Below are positions 28,608 through 36,900 of a stretch of DNA of 64,000 bases, in pieces. Location: contig CACWSO010000004.1 in the NCBI GenBank assembly GCA_902763505.1, positions 62,001 through 126,000 of the forward strand. The letters run 5' to 3'. Origin of the DNA: an uncultured Eubacteriales bacterium (lineage in GTDB: Bacteria > Bacillota > Clostridia > Peptostreptococcales > Anaerovoracaceae). Under the pieces are notes generated by a model, which worked only from the letters and a program-made list of their open reading frames with translations, was not told the DNA's origin and did not search any database. Numbering within the stretch: position 1 is the first letter of the stretch; each line of letters starts with the position of its first letter. Both the position numbers and the translations under genes were made by a program.

Positions 28608-29377
28608 TCTTTTTTGATGTTGACGGAACGCTCTACCGGTCGGACTGTCTCGTGCCAAAGAGCACTGTCAGCGCCATATACAAACTGATTGAGAATGGAC
28701 ATCTCCCAATGGTCTGCACCGGCCGAGGCGCATGCACGCTTCCGGTTCAGGTGGAAGTACTGCCCTTGTGCGGCGGTGTTCGCGCATGCGGAACCTATGT
28801 TGCAGTCGGCCCGAAGATCCTGGTCGATGCCGGGGTCGAAGGACCTGACGTTAGCACCATAATAAATATCATGCGAAACTATCAGTGCTCCTTTTTTGTC
28901 GAAAATTCGGATCACTTTTATTGTGATATCGATTTCTCTTCGGATCGGGTAAAGAAAATCGTCAACGGTATGCAGCAGCGTTACATCGCCCGCTTCCGCC
29001 CGCTCTCCGAGCTTCCGGATAAAATCTCCAAGATGACCGGATACCCCGAAGATCGAAGCTGTCTTCCTGTGCTGATCAAAGAGCTCTCGCCGTGGTTCGA
29101 TGTGATCACCCACGACGAGTATGACTACATTGAGATCGTGCCTCGTGGATATTCCAAAGGCACCGGCGTGAAACAAATCATCAAAGAGCTGGGTGTTTCC
29201 GTGGGCGACACATACGGATTCGGCGACAGCGGCAATGATATCCCAATGCTGGAAGCCGTCGGAACCGCCGTCGTCATGGGCGATGCGCCGGACGATTTGA
29301 AAGCCCGATATATGACAACAGACTCACTCTATTCTGATGGTCTCGCAAAAGCCCTCCTCAAATTGGGTCTAATCTGA
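28595..29377 (+). CDS. HAD-superfamily phosphatase, Cof type
   Basis: 260 residues. Motif I is FFDVDGTLYRS (nucleophile Asp9 and Asp11), motif II MVCTGR, motif III a Lys near YSKGTGVKQIIK, and motif IV GFGDSGNDIPML. The large C2-type cap between motifs II and III marks the Cof/YidA group, which hydrolyses small phosphorylated metabolites such as sugar phosphates, FMN or PLP. A PLP phosphatase role next to a PLP enzyme would be attractive but is only inference. The start overlaps the MATE gene. Confidence 0.87.
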   Translation: MGKVIFFDVDGTLYRSDCLVPKSTVSAIYKLIENGHLPMVCTGRGACTLPVQVEVLPLCGGVRACGTYVAVGPKILVDAGVEGPDVSTIINIMRNYQCSFFVENSDHFYCDIDFSSDRVKKIVNGMQQRYIARFRPLSELPDKISKMTGYPEDRSCLPVLIKELSPWFDVITHDEYDYIEIVPRGYSKGTGVKQIIKELGVSVGDTYGFGDSGNDIPMLEAVGTAVVMGDAPDDLKARYMTTDSLYSDGLAKALLKLGLI

Positions 29378-29407
29378 ACTGTACTCAAAGATCAGTGGAC
29401 TAAAAAA

Positions 29408-29443
29408 GCGCCAGAATCGTTGAAATGTCAACAATTCTGACGC
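29408..29443 (-). terminator. Hairpin terminator, minus direction
   Basis: GCGTCAGAATTGTTGA pairs with TCAACGATTCTGGCGC and is followed leftward by TTTTTT. It lies directly beyond a guaA-end-like core (29464-29480). On the plus strand the hairpin lacks a T run, but it may still slow transcription leaving the HAD gene. Confidence 0.75.
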
Positions 29444-29463
29444 CTGATAGATTCTTTGCTGCG

Positions 29464-29480
29464 TTCTATTCCCACTCGAT
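29464..29480 (-). repeat. guaA-3'-end-like direct repeat, left copy (putative att core)
   Basis: TTCTATTCCCACTCGAT is an exact 17-base match to 31857-31873. Read on the minus strand the core is ATCGAGTGGGAATAG, which would encode I-E-W-E-stop, the usual C-terminus of GMP synthase. No guaA frame continues upstream of it here. Confidence 0.6.
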
Positions 29481-29598
29481 AATATGGTTTTAGCTTCTAC
29501 AATATCTCGTGGCTCGTATTGCCTTTGGTCCGTATTTTTTATCCCAATTATACGGATCGGACCCTTTTTCTGGCCGTTTTGAGGTCAAAATGTGGTCA
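29467..29598 (-). repeat. 132-nt element arm, copy A
   Basis: This stretch aligns without gaps to 46892-47023 over exactly 132 nt, from TATTCCCACTCGATAAT to AGGTCAAAATGTGGTCA, with most bases identical. It begins at the guaA-end-like core and ends at the stop codon of the nucleotidyltransferase gene. Read leftward, one frame gives DHILTSKRPEKGSDPYN in this copy against DHILTSEAPEKYYNPYN in the other. Confidence 0.7.
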
Positions 29599-30312
29599 GC
29601 GTTTCCTATCATTTTTCTCTCTGATCGCCGCAATGATTTCGTTTACATTATCCTTATTTGCTGCTCTTGGATAATCCTTCTGGAACTGCACGAGGATGTC
29701 CTTATTCTCCTTTTCCATCTGACGAACCCGACGGTACAAACTACCGTAATCTGCACTTTTCAGGGCCCTCTCAACGAACACCCTGGATCTCTCCGGCAAG
29801 TTGTTATAATCTCCATACAGGTTGGTTGCTGCTTCCTTTATCAAATCTAAAGTCATCGGTTTTCCTGCTTTTGCATGCTCCCAAAGAATTCCTATTACAT
29901 CAGAAAGATCGTACTTATACTGACGGCCCGCCATCAGTTTCATTGCAATCAGGTATTCTCCGGTAACCGTGCGAAAAGTTACGATGTTCGAAAAGGTTTT
30001 GTAATACTTTGAACATGTTTGTATTTCAGGTGTATATGATGATGTTTTCATGAAGTCTGTATTGATCCAACCGTTCGGAAGGTCAAATTTGTCTCCGACA
30101 GAATTGATCGCTTCCTTCATCGTTGAAGCAGCTTCAATGATAGCATCCATATCATAGGTCATCTCACGAAACCCATAATTAATGACAACGGAAGCACCGC
30201 CGATCAGAATGATCTCTGCCGGCATTATCTTACCGCTGCATTTTCTGTATTCATTGGAAAGTTCTTTGAGATACTGATCCAAATTGTCTTTTGTAAAGCC
30301 AAATTCAGACAA
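29596..30312 (-). CDS. Nucleotidyltransferase-fold protein (AbiEii/DUF6036-like), putative toxin
   Basis: 238 residues. IILIGGASVVINYGFREMTY followed by DMDAI gives the GG-x-S plus D-x-D (Asp54, Asp56) core of nucleotidyltransferases used by AbiE/MenT-type toxins and related proteins. The rest is helical without a recognised motif. The gene overlaps the preceding XRE regulator by 8 nt, the typical antitoxin-then-toxin arrangement. The likely role is a toxin or phage-defence effector that modifies a nucleic acid or nucleotide. The target is unknown. Confidence 0.65.
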   Translation of the reverse strand: MSEFGFTKDNLDQYLKELSNEYRKCSGKIMPAEIILIGGASVVINYGFREMTYDMDAIIEAASTMKEAINSVGDKFDLPNGWINTDFMKTSSYTPEIQTCSKYYKTFSNIVTFRTVTGEYLIAMKLMAGRQYKYDLSDVIGILWEHAKAGKPMTLDLIKEAATNLYGDYNNLPERSRVFVERALKSADYGSLYRRVRQMEKENKDILVQFQKDYPRAANKDNVNEIIAAIREKNDRKR

Positions 30313-30871
30313 CGTTTCTCACCTCGCTTTCAACAATGTTATATCTAAGGAACTCTGGGATAGCGTTCTGCATCGCTTCACGAATAGGTTCATCTGTTTT
30401 GCACACCTCGCTGGTCAGAACAACGCCTGTCGGGAGAATTGGTCTTTCCAGTTTTCCTGCACGCATATCATCGTATCTCGTGCATATCGGAAGATCATTT
30501 TGATTGGAGAGATAGTCAAGCATACCTAGCAGATAATATGCCTCAACATACCAATGTCTCCTATACAGATCGCGGATCTGATCATTCTCCAATAACTCCA
30601 GAATAAAATCCAGATCACCCATATCTTTTACACGGTGGCAAATGTTGCTCTTGAAGGTCTCAAAGGAACTTCTTGTTTCTTTTGATTCAAGTATTGCCTC
30701 AACTGAAATACCAAGTACTTTTGCCAAACGGTAAAGCGTGCCGGCTGCGCACTTCTCGACATCTGTTTTCCCGCTGCATATATCATTTATTGTAGCCTGG
30801 GGAACGCCGCTTTCTTTGCTGAGTTTGTATTTTGTTATTCTTTGTTTTGTCAGTTCGTCGTTGATTAGCAT
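30305..30871 (-). CDS. XRE-type helix-turn-helix regulator, putative antitoxin
   Basis: 188 residues. An N-terminal Cro/C1 helix-turn-helix (about 8-60: TKYKLSKESGVPQATINDIC, then AAGTLYRLAKVLGISVEAIL) is followed by about 120 residues that resemble no DNA-binding fold and could contact the partner protein. It overlaps the nucleotidyltransferase gene by 8 nt. By analogy with AbiE-like pairs it probably represses its own promoter and neutralises the partner. Confidence 0.7.
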   Translation of the reverse strand: MLINDELTKQRITKYKLSKESGVPQATINDICSGKTDVEKCAAGTLYRLAKVLGISVEAILESKETRSSFETFKSNICHRVKDMGDLDFILELLENDQIRDLYRRHWYVEAYYLLGMLDYLSNQNDLPICTRYDDMRAGKLERPILPTGVVLTSEVCKTDEPIREAMQNAIPEFLRYNIVESEVRNVV

Positions 30872-31667
30872 TTTCTCTCACTTCCATGCACTCATTATAA
30901 CGGTATACCGAAGTATTTTCAACACCTTGTTCTGCATAAATATTATCAGCCCATAAATCCTCCTGACCATGCACTGCCCTCTTCTTCCAATGCTGCGTTT
31001 TGTAGGGTTCTATTATCTTGGCCTTTTCCTTCCACATTTTGATCATTTCTGATGTGTTTATCGAAAGCAGCTCACTGTCAGTCAGTGGCAGATACTGAAA
31101 AATTTCGAGAGATTCCTCCTCGGAATAGCCCTGCCGGGCAATATAATCCAAATACATCTCCCGGCATCTTTGAGGGAAGCAATCGTTCCAGTTTTCTTCC
31201 TGAAAGTGTCCATGTTCCTTGAACCAGTCCTCCAATGCAAATGCCGTGTCCACTGCTGCTCCTACAAATGCTCTGTCCACATACTTATCCGGATCATTTC
31301 CTACCCACAACCTCATACTGTCCTGCAAGGGCGAAACACAGAAATATACGACTTGTGCCGTATCAGTTATCTCTGCGTTGTCACTATCTTCGAGCGATTC
31401 TTCAATACCTTCGATTGCCTTTGCCGGATATATGTCCACTGTCTCACACTCTTCAAATGTATCCCAATCGTCTGTGTCAATGTTCTCACCAGAAGCTTTC
31501 CAGACACTAACCGCATAATACTGCTTCTCATATTCAGGCATTTCATTATAAATAGTGCTGGCTAGTTCTTTCGCCTCCTCTTCATGATCAAATACGCCTA
31601 CATCTTCAAACTCGAAAACACTATCATCGACTTCAATCTCCTTTGTTACAATAAATCTAATCATCAC
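30783..31667 (-). CDS. Hypothetical acidic protein in the island
   Basis: 294 residues, no family recognised. The N-terminal 100 residues are acidic (EEEAKELASTIYNEMPEYEK). The middle has aromatic-rich segments (ALEDWFKEHGHFQEENWNDC). The last 30 residues are very basic and low-complexity, and they overlap the start of the XRE gene by 89 nt in another frame. That overlap suggests the original C-terminus was replaced, for example by loss of a stop codon or a frameshift. The start may be the second Met (31664). Confidence 0.5.
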   Translation of the reverse strand: MMIRFIVTKEIEVDDSVFEFEDVGVFDHEEEAKELASTIYNEMPEYEKQYYAVSVWKASGENIDTDDWDTFEECETVDIYPAKAIEGIEESLEDSDNAEITDTAQVVYFCVSPLQDSMRLWVGNDPDKYVDRAFVGAAVDTAFALEDWFKEHGHFQEENWNDCFPQRCREMYLDYIARQGYSEEESLEIFQYLPLTDSELLSINTSEMIKMWKEKAKIIEPYKTQHWKKRAVHGQEDLWADNIYAEQGVENTSVYRYNECMEVRENANQRRTDKTKNNKIQTQQRKRRSPGYNK

Positions 31668-31798
31668 AAACCTCCTTTTAACGACTCATTACTTCAAACA
31701 TGTCCTAGCCTATTGCTTATCGCCATTATTTATTATCTTCACCGTCGTGATAAATTTTCATTTCGGAATACTTTCTAATTTTTTCCTCCTTCAAAAAA

Positions 31799-31824
31799 AC
31801 AGAGTGCGATATGCCGCACTCTGT
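31799..31824 (-). terminator. Hairpin terminator downstream of the flavodoxin-like gene
   Basis: ACAGAGTGCG / CGCACTCTGT with a 6-nt loop is followed leftward by TTTTTTT. It lies about 35 nt beyond the 31857-31873 repeat and would end the three-gene operon. Confidence 0.85.
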
Positions 31825-31856
31825 TTATACCATTTGCTTCCATATTTGTCAATTAT

Positions 31857-31873
31857 TTCTATTCCCACTCGAT
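31857..31873 (-). repeat. guaA-3'-end-like direct repeat, right copy (putative att core)
   Basis: Same 17 bases as 29464-29480. On the minus strand the similarity to a guaA end extends further: GCAGCCACGATCGAGTGGG reads A-A-T-I-E-W-, then E-stop. It lies about 33 nt after the flavodoxin-like gene's stop codon and before a terminator. Confidence 0.6.
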
Positions 31874-31906
31874 CGTGGCTGCGTGCTTATCTGAAACTGC
31901 AGCAGA

Positions 31907-32968
31907 TTACTGAAATTCCCGCATTATTGTTTTGGCGAAAGACGCCGCATCTTCCTGAATATTCCGGTTGCTGATAATAGAGCCGGGGTCATTGGCGATG
32001 CGCATCATCGCGAACCTGGGCGGAAGGAAAAAGGTTTTGTTCATGTTCAGCGCGCTGATCAGTTGCTCTGCCACGATGTCGCTGCCGCTGTACCCGGATA
32101 CAACCACCGCGTAAAGCCGCTTGTCTGAAAAATTCCGAACACGGACCAGCGCTGTCAACCGGTTGATGAACGCGGTCAGGCTTGCACTGACCGCATCATT
32201 ATAATTGGGACAGATCATGATCAATCCGTCGCAGTCGAGAACCGCCGGGTATACATCCTCCGTGATGACACCGCCATAAAAGCATTTCGCCTTTTCCCCG
32301 AAGTGCAGGCAGGTCTCATAGGAGCATGCTCGGCAATCATGCAGTTCACCGTCCCGCAGGGATATCTCCTGTATGTCCGCATCCAGGTGTTCCCGGATCA
32401 TATCCCACAAAAGCAGCGTGTTTGATGTTGATGGGGTCCCTGCGTGCAGCGCCAGTAGTTTCGGCCGCGCGATCTGTTTCCTGTTAAAATGACAGAGCCT
32501 GCTGACCAGATCCCGCACGGACCTCTTATAGGCCGTCTCATAATCCGTTCCCAGATTCGCGGCGATGATATTGAAATTGCGCAGGGTCCTGGTTCCTTCC
32601 ACCAACGGCCGACCGGGGAATGCACAGCCGGCGCGGTTTGAAGAGAACACCATGTGCCGGGCAACAGATTTCGTAAACAGTTCGCTGTTGCCGTCCACCA
32701 CGATTCCTGCCACACAGCCTTCGAACATGTCACGGTTCAGGCGAATAGCTTTCAAAAGTTTCACATATTCAAGGTTGATGCCCGATTCTCCCAGTTCGAT
32801 CGCAAACAGAAGTCTCTTCCCGTGCAGATCAGCCGCTGCAGCTTCCTCCGCAGTTTCAATCAGTTCGTATTCATATCCCTCAAGTGCAAAATCCAGCACG
32901 CTCCTCAGACGCATTGTCTTCTGCTCTTCCCTGCAGCGCGGCTGGATCAAAGTGATTTGTTTATTCAT
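31907..32968 (-). CDS. Flavodoxin-like FMN reductase with four-cysteine motif
   Basis: 353 residues in two halves. The C-terminal half (about 168-353) matches NADPH-dependent FMN reductases / iron-sulfur flavoproteins: LLALHAGTPSTSNTLLL (phosphate-binding loop region), four Cys at 212, 215, 220 and 229, and CDGLIMICPNYNDAVSASL. The Cys spacing resembles, but does not equal, the cluster motif of Isf proteins. The N-terminal half (about 1-165) has its own alpha/beta pattern with GCVAGIVVDGNSELFTKS and may be a degenerate second flavodoxin fold. It is the last gene of the operon with the LDH-like and giant proteins (23 nt gap). Confidence 0.65.
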   Translation of the reverse strand: MNKQITLIQPRCREEQKTMRLRSVLDFALEGYEYELIETAEEAAAADLHGKRLLFAIELGESGINLEYVKLLKAIRLNRDMFEGCVAGIVVDGNSELFTKSVARHMVFSSNRAGCAFPGRPLVEGTRTLRNFNIIAANLGTDYETAYKRSVRDLVSRLCHFNRKQIARPKLLALHAGTPSTSNTLLLWDMIREHLDADIQEISLRDGELHDCRACSYETCLHFGEKAKCFYGGVITEDVYPAVLDCDGLIMICPNYNDAVSASLTAFINRLTALVRVRNFSDKRLYAVVVSGYSGSDIVAEQLISALNMNKTFFLPPRFAMMRIANDPGSIISNRNIQEDAASFAKTIMREFQ

Positions 32969-32991
32969 ACAGGTTATTTACCTCAACTTCT

Positions 32992-33969
32992 CTAAAGATT
33001 TTCTAAGTTCTGATAGGCGCGTTCGATTCGTGCGAAGAGTCTGTCATCCATAGCCAGATCCTCAATTTCAAGTCCTTCTTCCGTCCGCCGGTTACGCATG
33101 CCCAGGAATGCGCCCTCGCCGTTGTCGTCCCCGAACCAGGCGGAGCTGTAGTGCCAGTGGCCGCGGAGATTTTCAAGTATTGCGATCGCTCCCGAGGTTA
33201 CCGCCGGCGCGATGTACGGTTTGAATCCGGTCTCCCGAATCCTGATATTTGCATCTACCGTCAGCTGCGTCAGTGCTTTTGATTTTGCATCGTCGTAATG
33301 GTGAATATCATTCGCGACGACCAGGTCGCTCCCGTGGGGGCCGAACACCCGCCCGGACGTCAGGTAGGACGCGAACGCGGAATCCCGACGCGCATGATAG
33401 GCTGCTCGCCCGTTCATCACTCCCAGCCCGAACCCCTGGATCCGGGAAGCGCTGCATCCGCTCTGAAGAGCTGCCTTGCACAAAGGATCCACTGGATCGG
33501 AAACCACGAAGAACTCTCCGTCGAACCCTGCCTGCACTGCGGCAGCCGCATAGTCCGCGATCAGAGATCTGTTTTTCTCAAGCTGGACCATGCGCACATC
33601 CACATCCTTCTGAGACAGATCCGGCACGCCCATGGATGCGCAAAAGACAAACACATCGCATTGAAACATCTCGTCCGGCGCAACGGGCCTGACCTGTGGA
33701 AACGCGTCCGGATCATCCGGCATGGAAATCTGGTTCAGTTCCTGCTCCCACCGGCTGACGTTCCGTTCATTGATATCGCAGATCCCGATTCCCGAAACGA
33801 CGTCGCCTCCCAGGAGACGCAAAGCCAGCGCCAGAGTTCCTCCTACATCGCCCATAGCGAGAATGTTGACGCGACTGGTCCGGCCCGACCTCAGACAGTA
33901 TCCCGGGATGATAAACGTATTGTCTTTTTTTATTGTTTCGCCTTGAAACAGTTCACTCAATCTTCTCAT
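32992..33969 (-). CDS. Lactate/malate dehydrogenase-superfamily protein
   Basis: 325 residues. The Rossmann loop AMGDVGGTLALALRLLGGD (39-57), VVSDPVDPLCKAAL (155-168) and FGPHGSDLVVAND with the catalytic-type His212 place it in the LDH/MDH superfamily. The substrate-loop arginine block (usually R-K-P-G) is replaced by SMGVPDLSQKDVDVR, so the substrate is probably not plain lactate or malate. The gene sits 1 nt after the stop of the giant protein gene, implying obligatory co-expression. Confidence 0.7.
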   Translation of the reverse strand: MRRLSELFQGETIKKDNTFIIPGYCLRSGRTSRVNILAMGDVGGTLALALRLLGGDVVSGIGICDINERNVSRWEQELNQISMPDDPDAFPQVRPVAPDEMFQCDVFVFCASMGVPDLSQKDVDVRMVQLEKNRSLIADYAAAAVQAGFDGEFFVVSDPVDPLCKAALQSGCSASRIQGFGLGVMNGRAAYHARRDSAFASYLTSGRVFGPHGSDLVVANDIHHYDDAKSKALTQLTVDANIRIRETGFKPYIAPAVTSGAIAILENLRGHWHYSSAWFGDDNGEGAFLGMRNRRTEEGLEIEDLAMDDRLFARIERAYQNLENL

Positions 33970-33970
33970 G

Positions 33971-36900
33971 TCAGTCTTTGATCAGTCCTTTCAGCCTTTG
34001 CAGCCTCTCAATATCATCCTCTACGTATGTGCTTGCGGCCAGCGCACGGTCAAAGTCCAGACACTGTCCCACATCGGTCAGCTTCGGTGCGTTGACCACT
34101 TCCGGCAGACGCTGCAGCGTGAGCTTTCGCTGGTATTCCTTCTGGTATTCCTCCTCCAGGGTTTTGAGAATGTCTCTGGCGTTTTCCAGACACACCATGG
34201 AGAAATTGTAGATCGCGGCCTTGCTGCATCGCTTCGACAGAAACCCCGGAAGGACGTACGGGAGTATCAGATTGATTGCTGTAAAATCATCGTCAATCGT
34301 TCCCGTATGGCGTTCCACGCCGTCGCCGCCGATGAATGGATACAGAGAAGATTCTACAAACCAGGCCTTCAGATTCGGCAGGAAATAGACGCTGTCTACC
34401 GATCTCTTCTGCACTGCCATCAGATCCTTCCCGTTTCCGGACAGAATGCCCACGATCAGTTTATGGACTCTGACACCGTTTTCGGTCAGGATCGGGTCCA
34501 GCCTTTGCATACGGTAGCCCTTGTGCAGGATATCATCCACAAGAATCGCGCTGCGGCGGAAGGAATGGATCGTTTTCACCTGATCTTCTATGCTCGCGTA
34601 ATTCGGGTACTCTTTGATATGGAACCCGGACAGATCCGGTGAGAAACACTTCTCCAGATGCAGTGTTTTCGTCACAGTGTTCGGCACCGCCATATGGTTC
34701 AGGATTTTGCCGAAGGGGACGCACATATACGGTCCGAGGACACGTTTCGCCCCTTCCTCAAACGGCACGCCGTTCTCCTCTGTAATCAGCTGCACAAGCT
34801 TGTTGTGCATCACAAGCGAGTTGAAGGAAAGGACCAGTGTGCCCGGGAACATTTCTGCCAGGGATTGCTGCAGTCTGGCGTGAGCGTTCTGAAGCACTTT
34901 TTCAATTCTCGGATTCTTGTTCAGCGGGCTCTTCAGCACGGTGCTCATGTTCTGGAGCAGTGTGACCGGACTGCGCATATCCACTCCGTAGCACCCGGAG
35001 GGAGCACCGTCGATCATGATTTCCTGGAATCCCTGACGGCGGAGCACGCTGAGCAGTTTCTTATCGGTCTTCCCGTCCTGCCCTTCATAATAGATCGCGT
35101 ATGTGAAGTCGTCCTTCAGCGCTTCGGACAGTGTCTCTGTAAGAATGATCTGATATGAGTCCTCGTCGAGGGAAACGGAATCCGCCCAGATCCTGTCAAG
35201 AATCAGCGTGCGGCCCGGCGCCCGTTCCCGGATAAAGGACGCAAGCTTCTGATTGCCGAATTCTTCATAGAGCATCCTGGTCTCGACCGGATGGACATGA
35301 GCCTCCGCAACGACAGCGCCATCCTTCGCCCCGTCCATGATGCTGATGGAGCGCACGGTTCCCTCGCTGCGCTCGCTCCGGAAACGCAGATCCCGCGCCG
35401 AAAGAATATACTTATACATCGGCTGGCGGAGATACAAGGCGTTGTCATAGATGTAATTCTGTACGACCGGATCGATCAGACTTGCAATGTCCCGGTTCTC
35501 ATCGATATTGTCGCGGATCTTGGTGGAACTGATATCCTCCAGATGCGGCGGCAGGGTCAGCTCAATGACCTTCCCACGTATCTTGGATTTCCCTTCCTGA
35601 TAGTTCCTGTCACCTGCCTGCTTCTCCGCAGAGCTTTCTCTCTGGAACACGATATGATTCATCACGTGGATGGAATCCGGTTCAGGATTGTTTCGATAAG
35701 AGCTTGCTCCTTCGATCACATCACTGCCGACCACCATAAACAGTTCTTTGCCCGGAAGCAGCTTCCGCAGCCGGCGGATATCCGCAGGATTCGCGATATT
35801 GATCGGCTGATCATCCGGGAAAATGTATGTACCGATCAAATCCGCGCACGTCATGTTCATGATCTGCCTGCGGTACTGACGAGGCTGGGTGTTCTTGGAC
35901 CAGGAGAACTCGTCCAGGGCCAGATAGACCTCATATCCGGCGTCGCGGATCGCGGTCACGATACCCTTATGCCCGAGGGAGAACGGATCGAATGTACCCG
36001 GGAAGAACGCTGCCTCCCGTGTATCCTGAATCGGCAGTTCCCCGCAGAAGAACTGATAATCCGAAATGAATCTGTAAACGTGGTTGAGCGAAGACGCGTT
36101 GCTGAAGAACCGCAGCAAGTCGCCCTTCCGGTCCTCGATCAGCGTGAGCATTTTCTTGCACAGGATCACGAAAATCTCTGCCTTCTGCTGCAAAGTCAGG
36201 AGATCGGAGCCGAACACAGCCCTCCCCAGAACCTGAAATGCCTCCTGGCTGACGACTCTGTGATAATTGGCCATCCCCATCAGCAGCATCCCGATGATCT
36301 CCCTGCGGCGGTCTGCGCCGGCGTCCTGCGCATTCTGCAGAATGACGCCGAGCGTGTCCAGCGTTACAGAAACCACCTTTTCATTAACATTGTACAGGAG
36401 CTGCTGCAGATCCCGCATGACTTCTGTCTGCTCATCCTGATGGAGTTTTGTGATCAGGATCCCCAGGTATTCCGGAATGTATCTTGAGAACTGGTAATCT
36501 CCGATTTCCAGGCCCCTCATCAGTTCCACGACGATCTCGTGCTGCTGCTCTCTTGCAAGACGGTCAAAAATTGAAATCAGTCCACGGCCTGCTTCATGGC
36601 GTATCGTAACGCGCTCGCTGACTTTCAGCAGATTCGAAAAATGCGCCGCCGTGTAGAAGACCTCTTCCTTCTGTCCTTTGGCCACTCTGTCCAGCATGAC
36701 TTCGATGTGGACAGCCTTAATGACCCATGGCGTATCGATCCGCAGATCATCACGGAACATTTCCATAGAATCGGTTTCCGCAATCACCGGAGACTCGAAT
36801 GGGTCGGACAGATCCAGCGCCTGCGCGGTTTTTTGTTTCAGATATGCCGCGCTGATCTGGTACTCTCCTTCCACAGAACAGTCCAGCAGGGCTGCAAGCC

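Noticed and set aside
35291..36487. Plus-strand 398-codon open frame opposite the giant gene
   Set aside because: It lies antisense to the adenylyltransferase and scaffold region, has no start signal and no motif.
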